64,000 nucleotides of DNA from Cyclospora cayetanensis. Its lineage: Eukaryota; Apicomplexa; Conoidasida; Eucoccidiorida; Eimeriidae. The stretch spans positions 1 to 64,000 of the forward strand of contig NW_020312723.1 in NCBI RefSeq assembly GCF_002999335.1. The letters run 5' to 3'. The translations under genes and the position numbers were made by a program. Of the stretch, positions 10,700-23,400 are shown one piece after another. The notes below the pieces were generated by a model. That model made no database searches and was not told where the DNA came from. It saw only the letters and a program-made list of their open reading frames with translations. Positions within the stretch are counted from its first letter, which is position 1; each line of letters begins with the position of its first letter.

Positions 10700-12950
10700 C
10701 TGTCCGTCGGGGGAGTTTCTCAAAGCAAACTAGATTCTTAAAAGCGAAAAAGATGGCAGAAATGGTACGGCGCAGATCTCGCTGCGGCGGCTCCGCTGCA
10801 GAGCGCCAACGCCCCAGCCACTTGGGAGATGTGCTGGACGACACGGCAGGCGGCGAATAAGAAGATGACGACAATACAGGCAAACTCAGAGTGGGTAGAT
10901 TCAGCGCTCGAATGTGGGGAACCGAGGAAGGAAGGGACCACCGAGGGTCATACTTGCATGAAGCGCCTCTTTGTTTAGGCAGCCATCGTGGAGAAGAGGC
11001 TGCGTAGCGGCGAAGTACGGCGTCTCTTCTACGGCACTTCGCGTTCCCCCTACAGCTCGCGCAAGTAAAACGAATTTAGCAATATTATGCAGTTCGATCT
11101 CGAATCCCTTCGCGGTGCTCTAAAAAAAACAGTCGTCTGGCCAGCTTTCCCGGCAGGACAGCGCCGGAACCAGTGGCGATCGAGCAGCTGCTGGATCATC
11201 GCACGCCTGCCTCCCGGGATTTTTTTCATTTTATTTAGACTGAGACTACGCCTTTACGCGCAGTAGCTCATCTCTCTTATGAAGAAGAAGCTTTTGCGGG
11301 TGCTTGTTAAGGGCCACAGGTCAGACGTGTATGCCTGCGTAGATGAGCATTTAGGGTGCGCTACAAAGTCTTGCACGGGTGACGCGTCCGAGTTTGTTCG
11401 TGGCCTTCGTTCTTTTGTTTTGCCGAGAGGGGGGCCTGAGCTCCGCCTTGGGTGGAATTCATTGAAACTGAAGATCTAACTGAAGGTGTGAAGAAGGCGC
11501 GTCATTTAGATTATCGGCAACGGTAGTAGAGGAGGCGCTAAAGGCACCTTACCTTTGCCTGTGCTTTTCTTGTAGCGTTAATTTGTGCGCTAGTGCTCGA
11601 ACTCCATGTGGCACGCAGCAGGAACACAAAAACTATGCCCCGGTTAGGAGGTGCAGACCAGTAACTGGGGGCTGCGTTGCGTCTTTTACAAATCGGAGGT
11701 GCAGCACTGCGTTTCCCTCCCTTCGAGGCCTCCGCTGGGGGTACTGAGTCTCTCACTGAAAACGTAGAGCCATCTGCATTCCTCGAATCTGAAATGAACA
11801 TCAGGCGGGGCAGCTAGGGTGTGCCTAACTGCACCCTTCGAACGTCCAGCGCATTCATCGCCAGTTGCCCATAGCGTGCTCCAGCTTAGAGGCACACACA
11901 AGACGGATGGTGAAGTGTATCCATCTAAGGCCACGCTTGAACGCCGTTGACACACTGCTTGATCCAAGAGCCGATGGTTAGCTGTTTCTTGACTGAGAAC
12001 CCCACACAGACTCCATAGCCTTCGTGTAGAGTAGGGCCCCCTCCCGAAAAAGCTGCTCGGTGGGCAGTCGATGCAGTGTCTGCATGCGTCGTTGCGTGCA
12101 TGAGCGGAAACGACTTGCAGCTCAGCGCACCAGGAGTCAGGGACCAAGAAAGAAAGCGGTTCTTGTTGACGCAACATGAACTTCGTTTGGTTCCACAGAC
12201 AACACAAGCGGTCCTTAGGCCCTTTCACGTTTCTCTTCAGTGGCGAGATCGAGGCGCGCCCGCAGCAGCTAGCCGGCTAGCTAGCTAGCTAGCTAAGCGC
12301 TCTTTCTCGAGCACACACACGCCGGCCTGACGACGGCGTGCTTGCGGGGCGCTCAGTGCCTTTTCTTTGCAGAGAAGGAAGACGTCCACCTCCTGTGTTT
12401 CGCTTCGGTAGCGCATGCGCTCATGAGGTCATCCTCGTGCGACAAAAGCTTATGGGGCCTGCCTGGAGGGGGTTCTGCTAGTTTTGCTGCAGCACGTTAC
12501 GCTGGCTGCTGCCCCCTTCGCCACCGTGCAAGCAACGGCGGGTGATGAAGACACGGGTGCGTTGGTTGGCGCTGCTTTGGCCTTGCAAGAAAAAAACGCA
12601 AAAGTCTAAATGCCTCTGGGGAGCATAGTCAGAGGTCTACGGGAGTGTGGGAAACGGTTACCCCTAGCCGTCTTGCGGTTTTTTTTAATAGAGAGAGGCC
12701 TCTTGCTTCGGCAGCGCAGCGTGCAAGCACTAGACAGCCTCTAAGAGCCGCTTTGCTCCTCAATGCGCTGCAGAATTCACGTGTTAGTGATGGACGGTGG
12801 AGTCTGCCCGCAGACGGACTTGCGTTGGCTCATGTTTCCCTTCGGGAGTGCGATGGAAAGAGGACAAGGGGTTAGGGGAGAATGCAGAGGAGGCTGAACG
12901 TCGTGGATGCGAGGGTGCTGAAGCTGCATGCTCTGCGTCCTGATGGCTAG
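10700..12950. other. Intergenic stretch without convincing genes
   Basis: Small ORFs occur (for example 11279-11479 plus, 66 aa, and 11686-12228 minus), but none has a recognisable motif. The left end presumably holds the promoter of the minus gene starting at 10687. A short GCTAGCTA run occurs near 12270-12295. Confidence 0.45.
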
Positions 12951-12956
12951 AAACAA

Positions 12957-13205
12957 GTGGTAGCAGTGGTGGTAGTAGTGGTGATGGTGATGGTAGTAGT
13001 AGTAGTAGTGGTGATGGTAGAAGTAGGAGTAGTGGTGATGGTAGTAGTAGTAGTAGTGGTGATGGTAGTAGTAGTAGTAGTGGTGATGGTAGTAGTAGTA
13101 GTAGTGGTGATGGTAGTAGTAGTAGTAGTGGTGATGGTAGAAGTAGTAGTGGTGAAAATGGTGGTAGTAGTCGTAATAGTGGTAGTGCTAGTGATGGTGA
13201 TGCCT
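12957..13205. repeat. GTA/GTG trinucleotide repeat
   Basis: About 250 bp of GTA and GTG triplets arranged in higher-order units of roughly 27-30 bp (GGTGATGGTAGTAGTAGTA). It reads as poly-Val on the plus strand and poly-Thr on the minus. It lies about 430 bp downstream of the stop codon of the RMND5-like gene, so I take it as 3' flank, not protein. Confidence 0.93.
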
Positions 13206-13632
13206 AAAGATGCTTCTGTTCGTGTGGGGGGCAAGGTGTGTTTCCCTCCAAAGCCTATCAAGAACAACCCCTCTGGAGTGCCTCGAAGTGTGTGTCTCTG
13301 TCGTAGAGAATGTTTCGGCAGAAAGCAACCCCGTGTAGCACGCGAGCTGCTGTCTTCAGCGCCTTGCGAAGCGCAACGCACAAGGATCAGTTGAATTGAG
13401 GAGTGCTGCTGCTTGGAAAGATGGTGGCATTCAATCGAGGAGGATGGTCCTGACCTGCATGCCGACAAGAGGAAACCAGATAGCAGCACACAAACACAGC
13501 AAAAGGCGACATTGAAGTGTACATACACCGCACGCGCTGCGCGCAGAAGACACAGCAGCGCGCGTGGCAGCCCCCTTCTCCCCTTTCTCACTCCCCCTCC
13601 CACTCCCCCCAGAGAAAGTATGCTGTCAAGCA

Positions 13633-14144
13633 TCAAAAAGCACGACCAAGCGGGGAGACAGATGCCAGCAGCCTGCTCACTTCTGCCGTTGGAGTAGAGG
13701 CTGGGCAGATAGGACAAGGCACGACTTGGCGGATCGCTCTCCGCAAGCCTAAGCGGGAAATACATGCGCTGCAACGCATGCATGCGCAGCACACACGTGC
13801 CGCAAGGAGCAACCGAAGACGCATGCACGGCAAGCAGCGCTACTGGACGTAAACATGATCAGCTGACGCGGACCGCTACATCAACAAAAGGAAGGAGAGA
13901 TATTCTCGCCAGCCTAAGACTCTGGTGGCTCCTCGTGACAGCCTGCCACATAAACGGGGGTAGAAAATTGCTGGAATGCGCAGGAGGGAGGGGGGATTGC
14001 TGGGGCAGAGAAGAAGTATATGGATGTGTATGGTTTTTCTGTATGTAGGTTTGTATGTCTACATGTATCTATATATATATATGTCTGTATGAAATATATG
14101 TGTATCTATATATATATATATATACATATGGATGTGTTTAAATG

Positions 14145-14177
<33 letters not shown>

Positions 14178-14254
14178 GTCTGTATGAAATATATGTGTAT
14201 CTATATATATATATACATATGGATGTGTTTAAATGTCTCTCTCTCTCTCTCTCT

Positions 14255-14327
<73 letters not shown>

Positions 14328-14341
14328 CATATATATATATA

Positions 14342-14422
<81 letters not shown>

Positions 14423-17400
14423 TTTTTTTTTTTCCTTTGCACCCCGTCCCCCCGTTCCCTTCCGTTCGCCTCCCTTCTTCCAGGCAAGTGCGTTTCTCAC
14501 GCGCAGACGACATGACCGCAGGAGAGCAGCTTCGCTGGATTTGTCTGCGTCGCTTCTTCTTTGCTGACAGCACAGGTGATGCAGGAGTGAAACTGCAGAC
14601 GAGGTCCTAAGTCGAGCTCTAGCGGGAGACGCGATCCTTTTGCAGCGCATGCGCAGCGACTTTCCCCGCAAATCAGACAGCCGTAGATCGGCAGTCCTCT
14701 CCCTCCGTGACTGCTGCCAGAGTTGCTGCCGCCGACATCGTGTGGCAAAGCGCTGGCGGCAACAGCCGTCCTCGAAAAAATCGGAGAAGAGGCGTTTCGT
14801 CCGCTCACCAGCGTGAGGCTCCCCCTCGCAGGATGAAGCTGCGGAGTCTCCCGCTGTCTGAAAAACTCCCTGCCCAGGCTGCTTACAGCCTGTGCTTCCT
14901 CTCCCCTACCTCGCAGTCTCTCCCTCTCCGCAGCAGGAGAAAGCTGCAAAGAAGGAGGGGGGGGAGAGAGGCGACGCGAAGCCTCCTCTCTCCCCCCCTC
15001 GCGAAGAAGCGACATGCTCGAAAAACTTCTCCCTCCGCGAGGAGAACTACTGCCGCTCGAAAGTGGATTCAGCAGCAGCAGCTGCACTAACTGCACACAC
15101 ACGCACACACGCAGGAGGTTTAGACACAACGCACATCAACACATATACATACACAAACATAGTCACAAAAACCAACATTTCCACGAACAGACATATTCAC
15201 AAACAGACGTATTCACAAACAGACATATACACAAACAGACATATTCACAAACAGACGTATACACAAACAGACATATTCACAAACAGACGTATACACAAAC
15301 AGACGTACACACAAACAGACGTATACACAAACAGACATATACACAAACAGACCTATTCAAAAACAGACATGTACACAAACAGACATATTCACAAACAGAC
15401 ATATACACAAACAGACATATTCACAAACAGACGTATACACAAACAGACATATACACAAACAGACGTATACACAAACAGACATATGCACAAACAGACATAT
15501 TCACATACACATACACAAACAGACGTAACCACGTACACATACAAAAACAGACGTAACCACGTACACAGATATACACAAACAGACAAATTCACATACACAG
15601 ATATACACAAACATATACATACATATACACAAACTTATTCACAAACATACATGTTCACAAACATACATATTCACAAACAGACATATTCACAAACATACAT
15701 ATACGCACAAACATGTACACAAACAGACATATTCACATACACAAACAGGCATATTCATATACACAAACAGGCAAATTCACATACACAAACAGGCATATTC
15801 ACATACACACATATACACAAACACAAAGAGGTATACTTACACAAACACAAACGCATACACAAACATACGCATACACAAACACATACACACACACAAACAG
15901 GCATATTCACATACACATACACAAACACAAACACAAACACAAACAGACATATTCACATACACACAGACACAAGCATATATACACAAACATATACACAAAC
16001 ACAAACATATGCGTACACAAACACAAACACACATATTCACGTACACAAACACATACACAAACACATACACAAACACAAACAGGCATATTCACATACACAC
16101 GTACACAAACACATACACAAACACATACACAAACACAAACAGGCATATTCACATACACACACACACAAACACATATACACAAACAGATACACAAACATAT
16201 ACACATATAAACAAACACAAACACATACACAACCACACAAACACATACACAACCACACAAACACATACACAAACAGATACACAAACACACACACATATAC
16301 ACAAACACACGCACAAACACATACACACACACAAACAGACATATGCACATACACACAGACACAAACATATATACACAAACAGATACACAAACACATACAC
16401 ACACACAAACACAAACAGACACACATACACACACACAAACACAGACAGACACACATACACACACACAAACACAAACAGACACAAAAATATATACACAAAC
16501 CTATGCACAAACAGATACACAGACACATACACAAGCAGACCCACATACACGAGCACATGCACAAGCACACATACACAAACACACACACATACACGAACAC
16601 ATACATACATACACATACTTACATACGCATACATATATACACGTGCAACCACACAGAGAGCAGCATACCTCCATCAACTTGGGGAGAAAGACACCTCCAG
16701 CGCAAACGAGGACTGCCAAGGGGCTTTCTTGCGGCAGTGCAATGCGTTGCATGCCATTAGCAACTTGACAGCAGCAGATGCAGTTGTTAATTTCCGAGTT
16801 GTCTCGTCCAAAGTCTGTGGATGCAGAGCGGCAGCCGGGGTGTTTCCCTGGCAGTTGTCTTGCGAAGGTGTGCTGCATGCGCGCGTCATCTGCAGCGTGT
16901 ATTTCTTCACTTGCTGCCGGATTGCTGCTGCTGCTGCACTTGCAGCAGCAGCAATCCGAGACGCAGCAGCATGCACAAATTGCCGGAAAAACAAGCCCTC
17001 CCAGTATTCCTGCTGCAGCGTCTGCGTCTGATGGGGCCCTCGAGGAAGGAGTGCTCGCATGCTGCTCTTCGCTGCTGCTGTTGCTGGTAATGCTGCAGGT
17101 TCTACTCAGATGTTGTGCGGAGACGTTCGGCGTTGTTGTTGCTGCTGCTGTCGCCGCTGATGAAGCGCTTGGACGTGTCGGAGTCTCAGCAGGTGCTGCC
17201 GGAGGAGGAGCTGCCCGCATGAGAAGTGCCTCTTCTTCCTCGCGCGCAGTGTCTGATCGAAGGAAGCATGCAGCAGCAGCAGCCGGCAAGCAAGCAGGAG
17301 CAGCAGTTACAGCGCGTTGCATCTTTTGTCTGCAAAAGGGAATTTACTCATGCGGTCTGTCTGCTGCACGGAGGCGAAACAGCTCTCACGGTAAATAACA

Positions 17401-20400
17401 CACAGTACAGAGAGGGAAGAAAAGAGAAAGAGAGAGAGACAAACACAGAAAGAAAGAGAGGGAGAAAGAGAAAGAAAGAAAGAAAGATGAAGAAAGAAAG
17501 AAAGAGAGAAGGAGAGAGAAAGAAAGAAAGAGAGAGAGAGTGTGTGTGTGTGTGTATGTCAGAGAGAGTCTGAGAGCAAGTGTAACTCAGACAGCAAATG
17601 AGACTGAGACAGCAAACAAGCATGAGAGAACAAGTGAGTCAGGTAGAAAGTAAGTGAGACAGCAAGTGAGACTGAGAGAACAAATGAGTGAGACTGAGGA
17701 GCGAACAAGCGAGAGGATAGATTCCTGTTTGTTGTCGAGCAACATATCTGCCAGGAGGGCTGGCATGAGCGTCTTACGACTACTTGGCTGCAATTGCAGC
17801 TCTTTCGCGCTTACGTGATGTTAAAAATCTACTGCGATTTAAACTGCGGCTTGCACTTCGTGTGTAAGGCGCTGTGGGAGGAAAAGGGGGAGCTCGCTGA
17901 TGCAAACGTCTCCCCGCAGCGAGTTGTTGCCTTTGCTGTTGCCGTTGTTGTTGTTGCTCTAGTTGTTGTTGCTGCTCTAGTTGTTGCTGTTGCTGTTGCT
18001 GTTGCTGCTCCAGCTGTTGCTGCTGCTCTGGCTGTCGTTGTTGTTGCCTTTGCTGTTGCCGTTGTTGTTGTTGCTCTAGTTGTTGTTGTTGTTGCTCTAG
18101 CTGTTGCTGCTGTTGCTGCTCTCGCTGTTGCTGCTGCTCTGGCTGTCGTTGTTGCTGCTCTCGCTGTTGCTGCTGTTGCTGCTCTCGCTGTTGCTGCTGT
18201 TGCTGTTGCCGCTCTCGCTGTTGTTGCTGCTCTCGCTGTTGCTGCTGTTGCTGCTCTCGCTGTTGCCGCTCTCGCTGTTGTTGCTGCTCTAGCTGTTGCT
18301 GCTGCTGTTGCCGCTCTCGCTGTTGCCGCTCTCGCTGTTGATGTTGTTGCTGCTCTCGCTGTTGCTGTTGTTGCTGCTCTCGCTGTTGCCGCTCTCGCTG
18401 TTGTTGCTGCTCTCGCTGTTGCTGTTGCCGCTCTCGCTGTTGTTGCTGCTCTCGCTGCTGTTGCTGCTCTCGCTGTTGCCGCTCTCGCTGTTGCTGCTGT
18501 TGCCGCTCTCGCTGTTGCTGCTGCTCTCGCTGCTGTTGCTGCTCTCGCTGCTGTTGTTGCTCTCGCTGCTGTTGCTGCTCTCGCTGTTGCTGCTGCTCTC
18601 GCTGTTGCTGCTCTCGCTGTTGCTGCTCTCGCTGTTGTTGCTGCTCTCGCTGCTGCTGCTCTCGTTCACCTTGCTGCTGTTCGGTTTCTTCCGGAGAGCC
18701 GCTGCCTCCTGTTGAATGCTCTTCTGCAGCAGTTTGTGAGGACTGCCACCTCGTCGAGTCTTCTTGCTGCTGCTGAGTCTCATGCAGACGATTAAGATAG
18801 AGAGAATGCAAAGCTCCCCATGGTCTTAAAGGCTGCCCTTCCTCATAATAATACGGCATGGCAAGCTCAGATCCTGAAACATAATACTCCACAGTTCGCC
18901 TCTGTGGTGATAGTCCAGCACGCCTCAGCTGAAGCATCCGCTGCTCCTGCGACACCTCTGCATGCAGCCGTGGAAGCTCCTGTTGTTGTCTTTGTTGTTG
19001 TCTTTCTTGTTGTCTTTGTTGTTGTCTTTCTTGTTGTCTTTCTTGTTGTCTTTGTTGCTGCTGCTGTTGTTGCCTTTGTTGTTGCCTTTGTTGTTGCTGC
19101 TGCTGTTGTTGCTGTTGCTGTTGTCTCTGTTGTTGCTGCTGCTGTTGTTGTCTTTGTTGTTGCTGCTGCTGTTGAGTCACATCCACGCGTGAGCGAAGCG
19201 GCTGCCTCACGCCTTCTTGCAGAAGTCTCGACGCTGTCTCCGAGGGCATGCCTCTTGATACTCGCGCATCTCCGAGCGCCGTTGCATGCGCGCCGATGCC
19301 AGAGAAATCTCTGCCTGAAACTGCCGCCTTGCTGGGGTGTTGCTGCAGCTGCAGGGCAGTACGATGCCGCAGCAGCTTCTGGTGATCCTCAAGTTGGAGC
19401 CAATAGACGCGACGTTGACTTCTTTCCAGCTGTTGCAACTCCCAAAGGGCTGCCTCCTGCTGCGCCTGCAGGTGGACAGGTGAAGTGAGGCTTCTTCCAT
19501 CCGCTGAAAGTCTCTCCGCATCGAGAACCACCTCCGATTCGCAGAGGGGGGAAGTTCCCCAGGCATCACGATCGCTCCCTTGTTGCTCGTGCTGCAATCT
19601 ACGCAAAACAGCAAAACTCCAGAAAAAATACAAGCCAGCAGCGCATGCGTACAGTGCGCTGTTTTGACCCCACCAGGTCTGACGACAACAGCAGCAGCAG
19701 TAGGCGAAGAAAAAGGAGAAAAAGAAGAAGACGGACAAAGAAAAAAGAAGCAAAAGAGAAAGAGAAGACTGAAAACGAGAAAAAGAAGATAAAAAAGAGG
19801 AAAAGAAGAAGAACAAAGAAAAAATGAAGCAAAAGAGAAAGAGAAGGCTAAAAAGAGAAAAAGAAGACTGAAAACGAGAGAAAGAAGATAAAAAAAGAGA
19901 AAAAGAAGAAACCGCCAGCAAAACGCCACGATGAGGGCCCTAGAAAATGTGCAGCCGCTGTGTATAGAAGATGACGCAGGAGGAAAGGCAGAAAGAAAGA
20001 AAGAGAGAAAGACACACCCACACAAACACACATGCCAAATTTACATGTGTGTCCGTTTGTGTGTGTGTTAAGGTGTAGCAACACATGCCACATTCATGAC
20101 ATCCTGCGGCTGGTGCTATACCGCCATCTGGCACATGCTGCGTTGCCAGATGCTCAGCAAGAACGTCTAGCGCTAAAGCGAAAACAGTCTCGCAACGAAG
20201 GCAACAGCAACAGCAACAACAACAGCAGCAGCAGCAGCAACAGCAACAACAACGGCAGCAGCAGCAACAACAGCAACAGCAGCAACAACAGCAACAGCAG
20301 CAACAACAGCAGCAGCAACAACAACACCAATGCGCGTGGCATGTTTAGAGGCACCAGGAACAACAACCCCACCACCCTTCCTGCCCGCGTGAGACGCAGC

Positions 20401-23400
20401 AACAAAGCGGCGGCGTGTTGTCACCTACCTGAAGACGTCATGCCTTGCTGTAGCCGCAGCAAAAATCTGCCGAGACACTCTAAGGCGTCCGTGAATTTCC
20501 GCAAGAAGCCGCAAAAATGCCTCACGTTCCTCCTCTGCCACTTGAGAAATTCGAGACAGCGGTAGCATTTGCCGCTGTTGCTGCTGACGCCGCAGCAGCA
20601 TGTGATGCACGAGCAACCCCAAAGTGCGCATCTCACGCAGCAGGACGGAGTTTTCATGAAAATTATTGCATGCAGCAGCTACAGTGTCATCATCTGCAGC
20701 TGCAGCAAGAGGTCCAGTTGCAGTTGCAGCAGCAGCGTCTGCAACAGGTGCAGCATCTGCTGCAGCAACAGCTACGACAGCAGGCACAGCTGCAGGCACA
20801 GTTGCATCTGAGGTGGCGGCTGCTGCTGCTCCTGCTGCTTCGCATGAAGCTCCCACTTCTGCTCCTTTTTCTGTTGCTCCTGCAACTGTTTTTGCCTCCA
20901 CGCGCATCGCATTTGAGGCTATGACTCCTGTGCAACCTTCCTCAAGCGCTCCTGCAGTCTTGACCTCCCCTGCTGCTCGTGCAAATGCTGCAAGATCACT
21001 TTTTTCTTCCTCTGCTGCATGCATGCCACTCCCCTCCCTGGAGGGGAGTGGCATGCATGCAAAGCCTTCCGCAGCAGCGGTGGCTGTAGTTTCTGCGAAA
21101 GAGGAGAGAGCCTTCTCGTAGTCTGTTGAAGCGGCTGTGGATTGAACTGCAGCAGCTGCCCTCCGTCTTCTGGGGGATGAACCCCCTGGAGTCTGCAGCT
21201 GCGTTTCCGTGGCTTCAGAAACTTCAAGACGCGCAGCTGCCAAAGCCTCTTCTAGCTCCCTTGCTGCTGCAACAGCTGCGGCTACATAGTTGCTTTTCTC
21301 GGGGAGGGGCAGCAGCAGCAGGTTCTTCAGCGCGGCAGCCAGAGAGTCAGATCTGACAGAACGATCCTCTGCGAGACGTAGAGTCTCCGTCATCATCATG
21401 CGAAGCCTTCGAGAGGCGTCCTCTCTGCAACACAGACAGCCAGCCAGCCAGCCAGCCAGCCAGCGCACAAGTCGCATATGCATGATCAACAAACACATCG
21501 CCCCCTAAAAGAGGAGGCAGCAACAGATGTTGAAGCGCATGTCATCCTCGTGATCTCCAAATGGAGCGCTCTTGTCGTAATGCCCCCTCAAGCCACACGG
21601 CTGCTCTGCAGTCTCTCAGAGGCTTTCTTAATCACCACCGAGCTCTCGGGGAGAGAGGAGGGAAGAGGGAGAAAAGGGTTAGCCAATGTGTTTTTGCCCA
21701 AATACCCCCACACGAAACACGAATCCACGTAAGACTCTATTTCTAGCGCTTTTCTTTTTCCCCCCCTTCCTCCGGCGAGCTCTGCACACCTGTCACGCTT
21801 TCTCAAGAGCTCAAGAAGGGCAGCAGCAACTCGAACGTTTTCCTCCACGACTGCCGAGGGGGGAGGCAAAGCCCCCTCCCTCTGCAGCAGCACTGGAGTG
21901 GCTTCTGGGAAGCCACTCCAGAATTCTCCCTCTTCGCATCCCTGCTGGCGCAGCAGCAATTCCTCGCGCTGCAGCTGTGCCTCCTGCTGCTGCAGGACGG
22001 GCAGAAGCTCCTGAAGCTGGAGAAGACTGCACATCGTGAAGGCTGAAGCATCTGCAACGGCTTGTCGCGTAGGGGGGCCCCCCCCCCTTGCTGCTGCTGC
22101 CTCTGAGGCACTGGGGAGGGGCCCCCCTCGTGACACGTCAAGTCGTTCTCCCTCTGCTTCCTCGATAGACAGCGGATACGCAAGCGCAGCGGCTGCCATC
22201 GCCCATGCGAAGGCAGCTCCTCCCCCCCAAGGCTGTGCGAACGAGAATTTCGCTGCAGCCTCTTCTTCAGCGATCGGCGGCGCATGCCGCTGCATGCCAG
22301 GAGTTGCGCTTTTATCTGCAGAATCCTCTTGACCAGATGCCGAGACACAACAGCGAAGATTAAGGCTAACACCAGAACCTCCTGTTGTTGTTGCAGCGGC
22401 TGCTGCTGTTGCTGCTGCAGCAGCTGTTGAGGAAAGCTCCCGCGGATGTGTCGGAAGACCGATACGCGGCTGCATGCGTTGCTGGCTCTCTGCTGCCTCC
22501 GTCGAGGGGGCTGTCGCGATCACAAGCCTCGGATGCCACGCAGTGCTGCAGAAGCTTTCGAGGGAGGGAGGCTTTCTGAATTTAGACGTGAAGGAGAGGC
22601 GTTCATTGGGAAGACGGCACAGTCTTTTAGCTCCCCTGCAGCATCTGCGCTGAACGCCCTCGCTATCTTCCATCGCAGAAGCTGCAGAAACCTCCAAGCT
22701 CGCGATCGCTCCCGCTGCCGCAGCGCTCTTGTCTGCTGTCGCTCCCGCTGCCGCAGCGCTCTTGTCTGCTGTCGCTCCCGCTGCTGCAGCGCTCTTGTCT
22801 GCTGTCGCTCCCGCTGCTGCAGCGCTCTTGTTGTCTGCTGCGTGAGAGGAAAATCTTTCTTTTTGTGGAAGTGTGTCTGGAGCACCGAGAGGCGGCTGCC
22901 TCAAAAACGGCAAGGCAGGAGCGCCAAACGGCCTCATTGCCTGTGCCTCAGTAGCATCCAGCAGAGCTATCCATGCCGCGTGGCTGCAGCAGCTACTGCT
23001 GTTGCTGCTGCTATGGCTGCTGCTGCTAAGACTGCTGCTGCTGCGACTGCTGCTGGCTTCTGAGAATGCCAAACCGCTTCGCTTCCACGAAAGAAGCGAC
23101 GCACTGTCTCCACACACAGTGCGATAAATTGCGTTGTTGTGAGCCCCTACAGTGCAGCTGCGGCAACGCAAAACGAAATTTCTATCCTTCCGGAAGAGAC
23201 TGCCTTCACCTGCTAGATGGCGCTGTAGGCTGTCATCCCGTTGGTGCTCCTGTTGTTGCTGCTCTTGATAGTGTCGCTGCTGCTGTTGGCGATCCAGTAG
23301 TTGCTGTTGAGTTTGCTCTCGTTGCTCCTCTTGTTGCTGTAGCTGCTGCCGTTGATGCTGTTGCCTTGAGCGCTGTTTTCGAAGGAGGTGCCACACGACT

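Noticed and set aside
14056..14430. Tyr-Ile and Ser-Leu ORFs in TA/TC repeats
   Set aside because: Dinucleotide repeats lack stops in some frames by composition alone; the region is intronic.
14892..16760. 622-aa plus-strand ORF rich in His, Lys, Gln and Thr
   Set aside because: It is a 16-bp minisatellite read in rotating frames; both strands and several frames are equally open. It lies inside an intron bounded by phase-matched exons of the RMND5-like gene.
17226..17400. Plus-strand stretch reading [20 protein letters not shown] with a GTAAAT donor
   Set aside because: Reads well, but no partner exon on the plus strand was found and it lies in an intron of the minus-strand gene. Kept only as a possible antisense exon.
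17794..18795. 333-aa plus-strand Ala/Val/Leu ORF, plus poly-Leu frames
   Set aside because: Antisense of the Gln/Arg/Glu tract in exon 19598-17815, whose frame continues into unique sequence on both sides.
19618..19690. Apparent membrane helix ([18 protein letters not shown]) in the Gln-rich ORF
   Set aside because: This stretch is better read as the polypyrimidine end of the intron 20428-19599; the acceptor at 19600-19599 matches the phase of the preceding exon, whereas starting further upstream does not.
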